From contig NZ_CP060007.1 in the NCBI RefSeq assembly GCF_014168535.1, positions 2,728,001-2,792,000 on the forward strand: a DNA stretch of 64,000 bases, given 5' to 3'. Below, one piece after another: positions 51,913 to 61,281 of the stretch. The notes under the pieces were generated by a model. It ran no database searches and had not been told where the DNA came from. It saw only the letters and a list, made by a program, of their open reading frames with translations. The stretch is from Lacibacter sediminis. GTDB taxonomy: Bacteria > Bacteroidota > Bacteroidia > Chitinophagales > Chitinophagaceae. Each line of letters begins with the position of its first letter. Within the stretch, counting starts at the first letter, position 1. The position numbers and the translations under genes were made by a program.

Positions 51913-52530
51913 ATGTACAAACCAACCTTGTACCTTATAGCAACTATTGCACTCATCTTTCTCATCAGCAGTTGTGCAGTTAACAAGCAACCGGAAGCTG
52001 TTCGTTTCCGTGCATTGCAAAAAGGACGGATTGCCGATGACAGCAGCTATGTTTATTCTTTGCCTTATGAAACCGGCAAAAAGCATTTGATCGTACAAGG
52101 TTATTTCAGCAGGTTCACACACCGCAACAGAGCAGCCATTGATTTCAAGATGAAACGGGGCACACCCATTTACGCAGCAAGAGGTGGAGTGGTCACAAGA
52201 GTAAAAGAGGATGGTGATAAGGGAGGGCTCGACAGAAATCTACGTCAATACGGAAACTCAATCATCATCAATCACAATGATAATACACGTGCCGGTTACT
52301 GGCATCTGCAATACAATGGTGTTGTGGTAAACGTTGGTGATACGGTTAAGCAAGGACAACTGATCGGCTATAGCGGCAAGACGGGCTACAGTGCCTTTCC
52401 TCATCTGCACTTTATTGTATGGCGATCAGAAGCCGGCGGCTGGCGACAGATCGGCACCCGTTTTCAAACAAAAAAAGGCGTAAAATACCTACGGCCATAC
52501 AGAAGCTACAGGCGACCAAACGAACAGTAA
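51913..52530 (+). CDS. M23 family peptidase-like lipoprotein
   Basis: A 205-residue lipoprotein (LISSC, Cys 20) with a LytM domain. Metal-site features are RAAIDFKMKRGTPIYAARGG (the Asp of HxxxD-type site), then VVNVGDTVKQGQLIGYSGKTGYSAFPHLHFIVWR with the final HLH. The expected His of the first HxxxD motif is replaced (HRNRAAID region has it four residues further up), so activity is uncertain. It overlaps the methyltransferase gene by one base (TAATG). Confidence 0.82.
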   Translation: MYKPTLYLIATIALIFLISSCAVNKQPEAVRFRALQKGRIADDSSYVYSLPYETGKKHLIVQGYFSRFTHRNRAAIDFKMKRGTPIYAARGGVVTRVKEDGDKGGLDRNLRQYGNSIIINHNDNTRAGYWHLQYNGVVVNVGDTVKQGQLIGYSGKTGYSAFPHLHFIVWRSEAGGWRQIGTRFQTKKGVKYLRPYRSYRRPNEQ

Positions 52531-53171
52531 TGATTTCCCTTAATTTCGCTGCTATGACTCCCGAACGAAGAGAACGATTACTATCGGTGTTAAATAAACG
52601 ACAGCCCGATCTTACAGTTGTACTGGAAAATGTGTTTGATCCGCATAATATTTCTGCTGTAATGCGCACATGTGATGCTGTAGGCATCCAGGAAATCTAT
52701 GTGTTGACGAATAAGATTCCACGTCATAAAAAATGGGGTGCAAGAAGCTCCTCCAGTGCAGCCAAGTGGTTAACAGTTCATCAATTTGAAAGCGCCGAAG
52801 AATGTTTTGCTGCGTTGCGAAAGAAATACAAAAAGATCTATACCACACATCTCAGCAGCGATGCCGTGAGCTTGCATGATATTGATTTTACAGAAAGTGT
52901 TGCATTGGTCTTTGGTAACGAACATGCAGGCGTAAGCGATGAGATCATTGCGATGGCTGATGGTAATTTTATTATTCCGCAGATGGGTATTATTCAATCG
53001 CTCAATATTTCTGTTGCATGTGCTGTGAGTATCTACGAAGCTATGCGCCAAAAGAAAAATGCAGGTCATTACGATAAGCAACGTCTTGATGACAGCACAT
53101 TTAACACATTATTGGATGAATGGGGATTTCGGGCTGATGATCTGGACGCCATTAAACAGGAAGAGCAGTAA
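52530..53171 (+). CDS. trmH: TrmH-type tRNA 2'-O-methyltransferase
   Basis: A 213-residue SPOUT methyltransferase: VVLENVFDPHNISAVMRTCDAVG (motif 1), ALVFGNEHAGVSDEI (motif 2), IPQMGIIQSLNISVACAVSIYE (motif 3). This motif set is close to tRNA (Gm18) methyltransferase TrmH. The C-terminal extension is typical. The start is ATG 52530, overlapping the previous stop; ATG 52554 is an alternative. Confidence 0.88.
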   Translation: MISLNFAAMTPERRERLLSVLNKRQPDLTVVLENVFDPHNISAVMRTCDAVGIQEIYVLTNKIPRHKKWGARSSSSAAKWLTVHQFESAEECFAALRKKYKKIYTTHLSSDAVSLHDIDFTESVALVFGNEHAGVSDEIIAMADGNFIIPQMGIIQSLNISVACAVSIYEAMRQKKNAGHYDKQRLDDSTFNTLLDEWGFRADDLDAIKQEEQ

Positions 53172-53180
53172 CTTTAGAAT

Positions 53181-53672
53181 ATGAAGCAACTCCTTTTCAT
53201 ATCCGTTCTTATTCTAACGATTACCAGCGTTGATGCACAACCCATCAAACGTTGGAAGATGGATGACCTGTTGCAATATGCAGATACAAACGATTCTGTA
53301 TTGGTCATAAATTTCTGGGCAACCTTCTGCGGCCCATGCATTGCTGAACTTCCATACTTTCACAGCATCACTAATAAATACAAAAAGCAAAATGTAAAAC
53401 TGTTATTGGTGAGTCTTGATTTTAAAGAATATTATCCGAAGCGTATTCGTGACTTTGCCAACAAACGAAAATACACAGCAGAGATCGTTTGGCTGGATGA
53501 AGAAAAGCCCGATGATTTTTGTCCACGCATAGATAAAAACTGGACAGGTTCGATGCCTGCTACTTTATTTATTAATAAGAAAACAGGTTACCGCAAATTT
53601 GTAGAAGCCGAAATGAAACCGGAAGACTTAGAAAAAGAAATAAAACTATTATTAGGACAAATTGATCCATAG
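53181..53672 (+). CDS. TlpA-like thioredoxin-fold protein
   Basis: A 163-residue secreted thiol-disulfide protein. A signal peptide ends near VDAQ (20); the active site is FWATFCGPC with Cys50 and Cys53. A TlpA-type insertion follows. It acts in the periplasm in redox or cytochrome maturation roles; the partner is unknown. It lies 9 bp after trmH and ends at the terminator 53673-53703. Confidence 0.85.
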   Translation: MKQLLFISVLILTITSVDAQPIKRWKMDDLLQYADTNDSVLVINFWATFCGPCIAELPYFHSITNKYKKQNVKLLLVSLDFKEYYPKRIRDFANKRKYTAEIVWLDEEKPDDFCPRIDKNWTGSMPATLFINKKTGYRKFVEAEMKPEDLEKEIKLLLGQIDP

Positions 53673-53703
53673 AAATAAACCCCGCTCATGGCGGGGTTTA
53701 TTT
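53673..53703. terminator. Bidirectional terminator between two thioredoxin-fold genes
   Basis: AAATAAACCCCGC (53673-53685) pairs perfectly with GCGGGGTTTATTT (53691-53703) across a 5-nt loop, with T-rich flanks on both strands. Confidence 0.88.
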
Positions 53704-53723
53704 TATTCCAACAGAATTGTTGT

Positions 53724-54326
53724 TTATGATTTACGCTTAATACCGCAGCCCATTGCTTTTGATGTTTTCATACTCACATCTTTACCACCCACCATTTCAT
53801 CAATTGCTACTTTTAAATGATCACGTGTGCTTGCTGATGGCGTTTTCGGATTATCCGTGATTGCACCATGATAAACGAGTTTCATATCCTTATCAAACAG
53901 ATAACACTCGGGTGTAACACGTGCACCAAAAGCATCGGCCATGGCGCTGTTATCGTCCATTACATAAGGATATTTATAACCCTGCGATGCTGCATATTCT
54001 TTCATACGTGCAGGTGAATCATCACCAGCACGTGAAGTTTCATTTGAATTTAAAACGATGACACCAACTTCTTTGCCAAGCGCATAAGCATATCCTTCAG
54101 CCGCCACTTGTTGATTTTTCACCACCCACGGACAGGTATTGCAGCTAAACACAACCAGCAATCCATTCTTCTTCTTTACATCAGCGAAAGAATATTCCTT
54201 ACCAGAAATATCTTTCATCTTTTTTGTTGCGTTGGGAATGGCGGCGCCAATGGTCAACTCATCGGGTAATGCCGTAAAGGCAACAAGTGCAACAACCACT
54301 GTAACTGATAAGAGGATCTTTTTCAT
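53724..54326 (-). CDS. Secreted thioredoxin/redoxin-family protein
   Basis: A 200-residue secreted redoxin. A signal peptide (about 1-19) precedes TIGAAIPNATKKMKDISGKEYSF, and the CxxC active site SCNTCPW (Cys62, Cys65). This is the AhpC/TSA-like group with an unusual Asn-Thr between the cysteines. DNSAMADAFGARVTPECYLFD is typical for this group in Bacteroidota. The function is thiol redox, substrate unknown. Convergent with the TlpA-like gene. Confidence 0.82.
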   Translation of the reverse strand: MKKILLSVTVVVALVAFTALPDELTIGAAIPNATKKMKDISGKEYSFADVKKKNGLLVVFSCNTCPWVVKNQQVAAEGYAYALGKEVGVIVLNSNETSRAGDDSPARMKEYAASQGYKYPYVMDDNSAMADAFGARVTPECYLFDKDMKLVYHGAITDNPKTPSASTRDHLKVAIDEMVGGKDVSMKTSKAMGCGIKRKS

Positions 54327-54346
54327 AATAAAGTGTTTGTTTAAAG

Positions 54347-55321
54347 TTACGAAGGTTCTTTTTTGTTTTCAGCACCACTCATCTCTTCATTGAGCCTTTT
54401 ATCGCTCTGACGCTTGAGCAGCTTGATGCTGAGATTCAATTCAAAACCAATTAACAATACCAATGAAATAAAGTTTACAAAGATCATCAGGATCAGGATG
54501 GTACCGATAGAGCCATAGATGGTATAGGCTGCGAAATTGTTGATCCAGTAAGAGAACATGAAAGTGAACAGGATAATGAGGGCACTCGCTACAATAGAAC
54601 CCGGCGAGATCAGCTTCCATTTCTTTTCAACCGATGGTGCATGTTTGTAAATAAATGCAATGGAATAGAAAAACAACCCAACGATCACTACCCAACGTAC
54701 AATAATGATGAGCCATTTGATGAACACACTATCGATCTTTAACAACAGCAGCAACCAGTTGAACAATGCACCTTGTGTGATGAGCAATAAAATACTGGCA
54801 ATGAAAATAAGTATGATCACAAACGTTAAACGGATGGCTTTCCAACGATAAGCAAAGAATGCTTTGCTTTCTTTTTCATGGATCGATTGATTAAAGCTAT
54901 GAATGATCCCCAACACTGCATTCGACGAAAAGTAAAGGGAGGTAATAAAACCAATCGAAAGCAAACTGTTCTTGGGACGTTTAAAAAAATCGTCAAGGAA
55001 GTTTTCCACTGCATCACGTGTTGCGGCATTGGGTGTTATTTCACGTACAAATGAATTCACCTCATTGTAAAACTGATCGGCAATAGGGAACAGCGGCACC
55101 AATGAAAATAAAAAGATACAGGCTGGTGGCAAAGCCATGATAAAGTTGAACGAAATGGCTGCGGCACGTTGATTTAAACTGCCTTTCTTGATCTGCTGAA
55201 CAAAGAAACGGCTTACCTCATACAGTGAAATACCTTCGAACCCGAAAGGCCGAAAGCGTTTGCTGAAACGGATGATCGTCCGTATTACAGGTAAGCGGTA
55301 AATGAATTCTTCAATCCTCAT
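54347..55321 (-). CDS. YihY/virulence factor BrkB family membrane protein
   Basis: A 324-residue inner-membrane protein with six to seven hydrophobic segments. The BrkB family signature is in NQRAAAISFNFIMALPPACIFLFSLVPLFP, SNAVLGIIHSFNQSIHEKESKAFFAYRWKA and a C-terminal segment with YGSIGTILILMIFVNFISLVLLIGFELN. Often called RNase BN in old annotations, which is incorrect. Role unknown. It lies 27 bp after mltG and 20 bp before the redoxin gene, possibly one operon. Confidence 0.9.
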   Translation of the reverse strand: MRIEEFIYRLPVIRTIIRFSKRFRPFGFEGISLYEVSRFFVQQIKKGSLNQRAAAISFNFIMALPPACIFLFSLVPLFPIADQFYNEVNSFVREITPNAATRDAVENFLDDFFKRPKNSLLSIGFITSLYFSSNAVLGIIHSFNQSIHEKESKAFFAYRWKAIRLTFVIILIFIASILLLITQGALFNWLLLLLKIDSVFIKWLIIIVRWVVIVGLFFYSIAFIYKHAPSVEKKWKLISPGSIVASALIILFTFMFSYWINNFAAYTIYGSIGTILILMIFVNFISLVLLIGFELNLSIKLLKRQSDKRLNEEMSGAENKKEPS

Positions 55322-55348
55322 GAAGCCCTAAAATACTTTATTTCCTGA

Positions 55349-56371
55349 TTACCTGATATTTAAACTATCGAGCCACTGCTGGTAGGCTTTTGCATTTTTG
55401 AAATGATCTGTCTCGTTTGATGCAAAAGCATGGTAGCCGTTACCGTTAGGTTTTGCGCAGAAGAACAGGTAGTCGGTTGAAGCTGCATTCAATACTGCGT
55501 CGATCGTTGTTTCAGACGGGGTGCAGATAGGACCGGGGGGTAATCCTTTGTTGCGATAAGTATTGTATGGCGACGAAGCGGTTGAATTGATATGACCAAA
55601 CAATAACCGTTTGATCGTGAAATCGCCGATAGCAAATTTCACGGTGGGATCAGCACCGAGGTTCATATTTTTTTTCAAGCGGTTGAGATAAACGCTGGCG
55701 ATGGTTGGTTTCTCATCGTTACGAAGTGTTTCTTCTTCAACAATGGATGCCATGGTATGCACTTGCTCCGGAGTTAAGCCAAGTGCTGCCGCTTTTTGTT
55801 TCCGTTCCGCAGTCCAGAATTTGGTACGTTGCTCATGTAGCTTTCGAAAAATGCGTTGCGGACCGGAATTCCAAAGAAGGGAATAGCTATTTGGAAATAC
55901 TGAGGTCATCACGGTATTTGTATCAAGACCAAATTTCTGTAATGAATCATTGTTGATGAGATAGGCGAACATGGTTGCAGAATCAGTTTCGAACTTGCGG
56001 CCGATGAGTGCAGCCAGATCTTTTCTTGTTCTCAGTTTAGTAATCACAAGATTGACCGGTGTTTGAGAACCGTTCCGCAACTTACGTGCAAGTGTAAGCA
56101 AGCTGCTCCCTTTTTCAATTTCGTATTTACCGGGGCGGAGACGTTTCCATACATCTAAACGTGCTGCAACCATTTCAAACAAACCGGGATTCTTTAAAAA
56201 ACCTGAATCTTTCAACGACTGCATTACCGCTTTTTGATTGGCATTGCCGGTATAGATGTAGAGATATTTTTTTGATTCGTTGAACGCAGTAGCACTGCCC
56301 AAAAATTTCCAGGCAAAAAACAAAGCAACAAGACATAAGAGAAGAAAACTGTAGCCGATAACTTTTTTCAT
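55349..56371 (-). CDS. mltG: Endolytic transglycosylase MltG
   Basis: Cleaves nascent peptidoglycan strands in the inner membrane and may set glycan length. The 340-residue protein has one N-terminal membrane segment (about 6-25), a LysM-like segment and the YceG domain: MASIVEEETLRNDEKPTIASVYLNRLK (catalytic Glu in EEET), MNLGADPTVKFAIGD and SPYNTYRNKGLPPGPICTPS. It heads a minus-strand unit that continues with the BrkB-family gene. Confidence 0.94.
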   Translation of the reverse strand: MKKVIGYSFLLLCLVALFFAWKFLGSATAFNESKKYLYIYTGNANQKAVMQSLKDSGFLKNPGLFEMVAARLDVWKRLRPGKYEIEKGSSLLTLARKLRNGSQTPVNLVITKLRTRKDLAALIGRKFETDSATMFAYLINNDSLQKFGLDTNTVMTSVFPNSYSLLWNSGPQRIFRKLHEQRTKFWTAERKQKAAALGLTPEQVHTMASIVEEETLRNDEKPTIASVYLNRLKKNMNLGADPTVKFAIGDFTIKRLLFGHINSTASSPYNTYRNKGLPPGPICTPSETTIDAVLNAASTDYLFFCAKPNGNGYHAFASNETDHFKNAKAYQQWLDSLNIR

Positions 56372-56533
56372 TTGAGAGGTATGGTTTGTTCAAAGAATTG
56401 GTTTTAGTGAAATTATTGTGCCAACAAAGGTCAATAAGATTACAAATGATGCAGTGTGCCCTTCTACTTCACTCAGGATAAACTTGCCAATGCAGTTGAT
56501 CATTGCACAACACCCGGATTCAAAATAAAACAA

Positions 56534-56559
56534 AAACCCCGACGCAATGGTCGGGGTTT
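56534..56559 (-). terminator. Terminator after secG
   Basis: AAACCCCGAC (56534-56543) pairs with GTCGGGGTTT (56550-56559) across a 6-nt loop; read on the minus strand it is followed by a T-rich stretch. It ends the miaB-to-secG operon. Confidence 0.88.
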
Positions 56560-56578
56560 CAGAAAATATTTTAACTGA

Positions 56579-56917
56579 TTACTTTGCAGGAGCAGGAGCT
56601 GGCACTTGCTGCGGCGCATTTTGTGCAGGAGCAGTTTGTACAGGCTGATTGGTTGCTTTTTCCAGGTTACCTGAACCGGTAGAACCGGTGGTATCTGAAA
56701 TAAACAGTGAAGACACCAGGCAAAGAATACCAATGATGGCTGCAAACAACCAGGTACCTTTTTCCAGCACATCTGTTGTTTGTTTAACACCCATAAACTG
56801 GTTGCTGAAACCGGCAACAGAGCCACTTAAACCGCCACCTTTGGGGTTTTGAACCAACACTACAAATCCTAATAATGCACTGGCCAAAACTACCAGTATG
56901 ATAAATAACCAAATCAT
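56579..56917 (-). CDS. secG: Preprotein translocase subunit SecG
   Basis: A 112-residue SecYEG subunit with two membrane segments (about 3-22 and 52-72). Between them is the conserved VLVQNPKGGGLSGSVAGFSNQFMG. The C-terminus is a Pro/Ala/Gln-rich tail. It lies 3 bp after the TPR-like protein gene. It has the order found in other Bacteroidota. Confidence 0.92.
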   Translation of the reverse strand: MIWLFIILVVLASALLGFVVLVQNPKGGGLSGSVAGFSNQFMGVKQTTDVLEKGTWLFAAIIGILCLVSSLFISDTTGSTGSGNLEKATNQPVQTAPAQNAPQQVPAPAPAK

Positions 56918-56920
56918 TGT

Positions 56921-57910
56921 TTATTGTTTTAATTCGTCAATTCGGGAGGCAAAATAAACGCTTTTTTCGGGATGCAGCAAACTTAATTTGCGGTACAAAT
57001 CAATGGCTTGCGCCTTTTTACCCTGTTTCACCAGCACTTCGGCCATGGTTTCGGTAACCACTTCGGTTTGCTGATTGCTTTCTTTTGCTATAGAAACCAC
57101 TTCTTTTTCTTCTGTTACGTCTAATTCTTTTTTCTCTTCCACGTAGATCTTTTTCATGGAACGGAGCCACTGCGTAAAACTTTTTACCTGTTTACCCAGT
57201 TGATCGTTCTCAAGTTTCTCTTCCCGTAGTTTAATTCCCTGGGAAGCAAAATAATCAACGGTATGAAAAGGCTCAAACGTAAACACGGGCTTTTCTCCAA
57301 CCGGCCCAGGCTTTTGTGCATTCATTAATTCTTCTTTTGCAAAATCTGAACCAATTGTTGCCTCGGCTGCCAGTTCTGCATCAGCATTCGTCATGAAATC
57401 AGCCACTTCACGTTGAGCATCTGCTTCAATCATTGCTTCGGCCTGTTCTTCTATGTCGAGCTCCTTTATAAATTGATCTGCTTCTTTATCGGCCTCAGCC
57501 TGCAACACATACTCCGCATCAAGTACAGCGTCTGTAACTACGTTTACATCTTTCACATCACAGATGTCTTCTGCTTCAACCATAGCTTCGGCATCTAATG
57601 ATGCATCTGTTTCATCAATTTCGATCAATGCGTCCGCTTCCGATGTGACTACAACAGGTGTTGATTCCGTTGCAATAAATTTATTGAGTTGAGCGCCCGA
57701 CCACAAAGGCTGGTTGAAATAGACCATTGCTTTCTGCAGCTGTTTATCAGCATTAAGTGATCCTGTTTGTTTTTGCTTTGCAGCAAGGAGCAGTTGTGCG
57801 GTTCCAAACCATGGGTATTGATAAGCCATCATTTCCAGATCGGCCACAGTTGTTTCTTTCAGCAAACCTGGTTGCTGCAGCAATCGATTCAAAACATCTG
57901 CATTTATCAT
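56921..57910 (-). CDS. TPR-containing protein with acidic repeat region
   Basis: A 329-residue cytoplasmic protein of unknown function. The N-terminus (about 1-90) is helical (LEMMAYQYPWFGTAQLLLAAKQ). The middle (about 110-190) is Asp/Glu/Ala-rich with repeated AEA/DAE blocks. The C-terminus holds a TPR-like pair of helices (MAEVLVKQGKKAQAIDLYRKLSLLHPEKS). The family is seen beside secG in Bacteroidota. No enzymatic motif. Confidence 0.72.
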   Translation of the reverse strand: MINADVLNRLLQQPGLLKETTVADLEMMAYQYPWFGTAQLLLAAKQKQTGSLNADKQLQKAMVYFNQPLWSGAQLNKFIATESTPVVVTSEADALIEIDETDASLDAEAMVEAEDICDVKDVNVVTDAVLDAEYVLQAEADKEADQFIKELDIEEQAEAMIEADAQREVADFMTNADAELAAEATIGSDFAKEELMNAQKPGPVGEKPVFTFEPFHTVDYFASQGIKLREEKLENDQLGKQVKSFTQWLRSMKKIYVEEKKELDVTEEKEVVSIAKESNQQTEVVTETMAEVLVKQGKKAQAIDLYRKLSLLHPEKSVYFASRIDELKQ

Positions 57911-57932
57911 TGGGGCAAGGTAATAGAAAAAA

Positions 57933-58514
57933 TTACCAGTTGGAGAAAATGCGGTTAAAAATTTCGTCGGTCATGTTCTGTACAATCAGATCAGTTAATT
58001 CTGCTTCCGCGGCGGATAGTGATTTTGATGCAGAGAAATCGAAGTTGCGTGTAAGATCAGCTTCAAAATTTTTCTTATCATCCAGCCTGTTTTTAAACAC
58101 GAGATGAACAGTTACATTCAACCGGTTTGATGCAGCCTGTTGATTGGATATACCGGAAGTAGTTACATAATAATCGGTGATCTGTCCGCTGATATCATAA
58201 TGTGCATCATCGCTGTTTGTTTGAGACAAACGTGTTTGATTCACAATTTTCTGACGAAGCTTATCTGTTAAACGCTGACTTAAATTCGGATTTACAATTC
58301 TTGCCCTGTTCTCGATGTAATTCACTTTTACCGTTTTTACTTCGGGTGGAATAGAAACATCTTTGAAGGAATAGCAGGAGGAAAGAAGATACGATGTAAG
58401 AAGTACGATGTACGAAATCGTTGCCAACTTATAAAGCTTTACAAGTTGCGGGGTGCCGTACTTTGTACTTTGTACTTTGTACTTTGGATTTTTATCAGAG
58501 TTCTTCAATATCAT
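57933..58514 (-). CDS. lptE: LptE-family lipoprotein
   Basis: A 193-residue outer-membrane lipoprotein, the Bacteroidota LptE-like partner of LptD in LPS transport. The lipobox is LLSSC (Cys 47), followed by YSFKDVSIPPEVKTVKVNYIENRARIVNP, typical of this family. The start ATG 58514 overlaps the sigma-54 activator by 20 bp. Residues 10-20 and the signal core are encoded by GTAC-type repeats (see 58387-58485); a TTG codon nearer to the hydrophobic segment could be the true start. Confidence 0.82.
   Translation of the reverse strand: MILKNSDKNPKYKVQSTKYGTPQLVKLYKLATISYIVLLTSYLLSSCYSFKDVSIPPEVKTVKVNYIENRARIVNPNLSQRLTDKLRQKIVNQTRLSQTNSDDAHYDISGQITDYYVTTSGISNQQAASNRLNVTVHLVFKNRLDDKKNFEADLTRNFDFSASKSLSAAEAELTDLIVQNMTDEIFNRIFSNW
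58387..58485. repeat. GTAC-type repeat pair inside the lptE 5' end
   Basis: Four tandem GTACTTT units (58458-58485) and, 37 bp to the left, an imperfect run of TACGATGTAAGAAGTACGATGTACG (about 58389-58413). They are in opposite orientation. On the minus strand they encode KYKVQSTKYG and the signal-peptide core SYIVLLTSYLLSS of LptE. Confidence 0.7.
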
Positions 58515-59745
58515 ACTCCTTCAGTTTTCTGTAAAGTGTTCTTTCACTGATGCCGAGATCAAGTGCTGCATCACGACGTTTGCTTTTATGTTTCTTCAGT
58601 GCCTTAATGATCAACTCTTTTTCCTTGTCCATGATATTGAGACTTTCTTCCACCTCTACATGATCATGAATATCACCATTGCCACCAATAATCACCGGTT
58701 GAGTGGGAGCATTGTTGTTCATGATGGGTTGCGATGTTTCCAATGATTTATGATCATTCATCATTGTATCATTAAAAAAATTGCCCGGCATTTGCACCGA
58801 TCCTCCGCCATGCTGCAACACTTCAAGGAACATTTTCTTCAATTCAGTTACATCACGCTTCATATCAAAAAACAACTTGTACAGAATTTCACGTTCATTG
58901 GCAAACTCAGTACCACTACCTGCTGCTGCCGGTTGATGCGCCAAAACAGGTAAGCGGTTAAAACTCCGTTCAGGTAAGAAAGGTGTAAGATCTTTTGCCG
59001 TTACAATTTTATTAGTTGAAAGAACGGAAATCTGTTCTGCAATATTCTTCAATTCCCGCACATTACCGGGGAATGGATAACTGATTAACAGATTTTTCGC
59101 ATCATCTTCCAACTGCACAGGTGTTGTTTTGTAACGCTCAGCAAAATCAACGGAGAATTTGCGGAAGAGGAGAGGAATGTCTTCTTTACGGTCACGCAAT
59201 GACGGCACCCGAATAGGAACAGTATTTAAACGGTAATAAAGATCTTCCCTGAACTTGTTGTTTTGTGTAAACTCAAATAACTCTTTGTTGGTAGCAGCAA
59301 TTACACGCACATCTGTTTTCTGTACTTTGGAAGAACCAACACGAATAAATTCACCTGCTTCCAACACACGCAGCAAACGTGCCTGTGTGCCCAATGGCAT
59401 TTCACCAATCTCATCTAAGAAAATTGTACCGCCATTCACTGTTTCGAAATAACCCTTCCTTGCATCAACAGCACCGGTGAACGATCCTTTTTCATGACCG
59501 AATAGTTCTGAATCGATCGTTCCTTCAGGAATAGCACCACAGTTCACCGCAATAAACGGATTGTGTTTACGGGTTGATAAGGAATGAATGATCTGCGAAA
59601 ACACTTCTTTACCAACACCACTTTCACCATTAATGAGTACCGTTAAATCTGTACCGGAAACCTGCACCGCCACATTCAATGCATGATTGAGTGAAGGTGA
59701 ATTACCTATAATACCAAACCTGTTTTTTATACTTTGTAGATCCAT
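58495..59745 (-). CDS. Sigma-54-dependent activator without receiver domain
   Basis: A 416-residue bacterial enhancer-binding protein. The AAA+ domain starts near residue 12: Walker A GESGVGKE at 40-47, the loop GSFTGA at 87-92 (GAFTGA in most relatives), DEIGEMPLGTQARLLRVLE. A variable linker (about 250-370) has Asn and Met-rich stretches. A C-terminal Fis-type helix-turn-helix follows (KHKSKRRDAALDLGISERTLYRKLKEY). There is no N-terminal receiver or sensor domain. It sits between miaB and lptE. Start ATG 59745 lies 2 nt after miaB. Confidence 0.92.
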   Translation of the reverse strand: MDLQSIKNRFGIIGNSPSLNHALNVAVQVSGTDLTVLINGESGVGKEVFSQIIHSLSTRKHNPFIAVNCGAIPEGTIDSELFGHEKGSFTGAVDARKGYFETVNGGTIFLDEIGEMPLGTQARLLRVLEAGEFIRVGSSKVQKTDVRVIAATNKELFEFTQNNKFREDLYYRLNTVPIRVPSLRDRKEDIPLLFRKFSVDFAERYKTTPVQLEDDAKNLLISYPFPGNVRELKNIAEQISVLSTNKIVTAKDLTPFLPERSFNRLPVLAHQPAAAGSGTEFANEREILYKLFFDMKRDVTELKKMFLEVLQHGGGSVQMPGNFFNDTMMNDHKSLETSQPIMNNNAPTQPVIIGGNGDIHDHVEVEESLNIMDKEKELIIKALKKHKSKRRDAALDLGISERTLYRKLKEYDIEEL

Positions 59746-59747
59746 TG

Positions 59748-61187
59748 TTATTGATTTGAAATTGTACCAAGCAATGTGCCTTTTGTACAATCATGCACCT
59801 TTACCATTACGTAATCGCCTTTCTTTAAATCATAATTTTCTTTCGGGAATACGATCACTTTGTTTTGTGAACTGCGTCCCATCCAACTGCTTTCATCTTT
59901 CTTACTGTTACCTTCAATCAGCACTTTATATGTTTGACCAACATCTCTTTTGTTACTATCGAGCGATAAAAAATATTGTTTATCTACTATTTCCTGCAAA
60001 CGTCTTCTTTTCACATCTTCAGGAATATCATCTTTGTATCGTTTGGCTGCAAGCGTACCCGGGCGCTCACTATAAAAATACATATACCCATAATCGTATT
60101 GGCTGTACTCCATAATGCTCAACGTATCCTGGTGTTCTTCTTCTGTTTCGGAACAGAAACCTGTGATGATATCAGAACTCAACCCACAGTCAGGAATAAT
60201 TTCCCTGATGCGGTCCACTTTCTTCATATACCATTCACGTGTGTATGTTCTGTTCATCAATTGTAAGATGCGTGTGTTGCCACTTTGCACAGGAAGATGT
60301 ATATAGTTGCAGAGATTTTCATATTTAGCTATTGTATGCAGCACCTCATCTGTAATATCTTTCGGGTGTGATGTTGAGAAACGCACACGCAACAGCGGCG
60401 ACACCAATGCCACTCTTTCCATAAGCATGGCGAATGAAACCGTCTCATTACTTTTTTCATCCACAAAATAATAGCTGTCCACATTCTGGCCGAGCAATGT
60501 TACTTCTCTGAAACCACGGTCAAATAAGTCTTGTGCTTCTGCTACAATTGATTTTGCATCACGACTGCGCTCACGGCCACGTGTAAAAGGAACCACGCAA
60601 AAACTGCACATGTTATTACAGCCACGCATGATGGAGATGAATGCACTCACGCCATTACTTTCCAAACGAACGGGCGAAATATCCGCATAGGTTTCATCAC
60701 GGCTCAGTAACACATTCACTGCTTTCTGCCCCCCTTCAGCTTCTTCAATTAAACCGGGCAGAGTGCGGTAGGCATCAGGCCCCACCACCATATCGACCAG
60801 TTTTTCTTCTTCCAGTAAGTTTGATTTCAAACGCTCCGCCATACAGCCCAACACACCCACCAGCAAACCTGGTTTGCGCATTTTAGCTTTTCTAAATTCT
60901 GTTAAACGCTTGCGGATGGTTTGTTCTGCTTTCTCACGAATAGAACAGGTATTGAGCAGAACCAGGTCGGCTTCTTCCGTATCACGTGTAGCGCCGTAAC
61001 CTGCACCGTTTAAAATACTGGCCACAATTTCACTATCACTGAAATTCATTGCGCAGCCATAACTTTCGATATAAAACTTCTTTTTGTAGTGATTGGGATC
61101 GTTCGCAAAGGGGGCATAAGCTTCCCCTTGTCTGTTTTCATCGTGAACTTTGGTATCAGTCATCAAATCCATCATAGTCTTTCGCAA
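59748..61187 (-). CDS. miaB: tRNA-2-methylthio-N6-dimethylallyladenosine synthase
   Basis: A radical-SAM methylthiotransferase that adds a methylthio group to i6A37 made by MiaA. The 479-residue protein has the first cluster cysteines Cys45, Cys81 and Cys115, the radical-SAM CxxxCxxC at Cys190-Cys194-Cys197 ([19 protein letters not shown]) and a C-terminal TRAM domain. It leads an operon that continues into the sigma-54 activator, lptE, the TPR protein and secG. The -7 box TAACTTTG lies at 61198-61205. Confidence 0.96.
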   Translation of the reverse strand: MRKTMMDLMTDTKVHDENRQGEAYAPFANDPNHYKKKFYIESYGCAMNFSDSEIVASILNGAGYGATRDTEEADLVLLNTCSIREKAEQTIRKRLTEFRKAKMRKPGLLVGVLGCMAERLKSNLLEEEKLVDMVVGPDAYRTLPGLIEEAEGGQKAVNVLLSRDETYADISPVRLESNGVSAFISIMRGCNNMCSFCVVPFTRGRERSRDAKSIVAEAQDLFDRGFREVTLLGQNVDSYYFVDEKSNETVSFAMLMERVALVSPLLRVRFSTSHPKDITDEVLHTIAKYENLCNYIHLPVQSGNTRILQLMNRTYTREWYMKKVDRIREIIPDCGLSSDIITGFCSETEEEHQDTLSIMEYSQYDYGYMYFYSERPGTLAAKRYKDDIPEDVKRRRLQEIVDKQYFLSLDSNKRDVGQTYKVLIEGNSKKDESSWMGRSSQNKVIVFPKENYDLKKGDYVMVKVHDCTKGTLLGTISNQ

Positions 61188-61197
61188 ATTGAGCAGG

Positions 61198-61205
61198 CAA
61201 AGTTA
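61198..61205 (-). promoter_or_regulatory. -7 box before miaB
   Basis: TAACTTTG on the minus strand matches TAnnTTTG and ends 10 nt before ATG 61187. A clear -33 element is not seen. Confidence 0.45.
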
Positions 61206-61281
61206 GTGAAACAATTCTATTTCGTGACAGATTGACAGCGATTGAGACCGCTGGTGGAAATAGCCTATTATCGTCTAAGCT

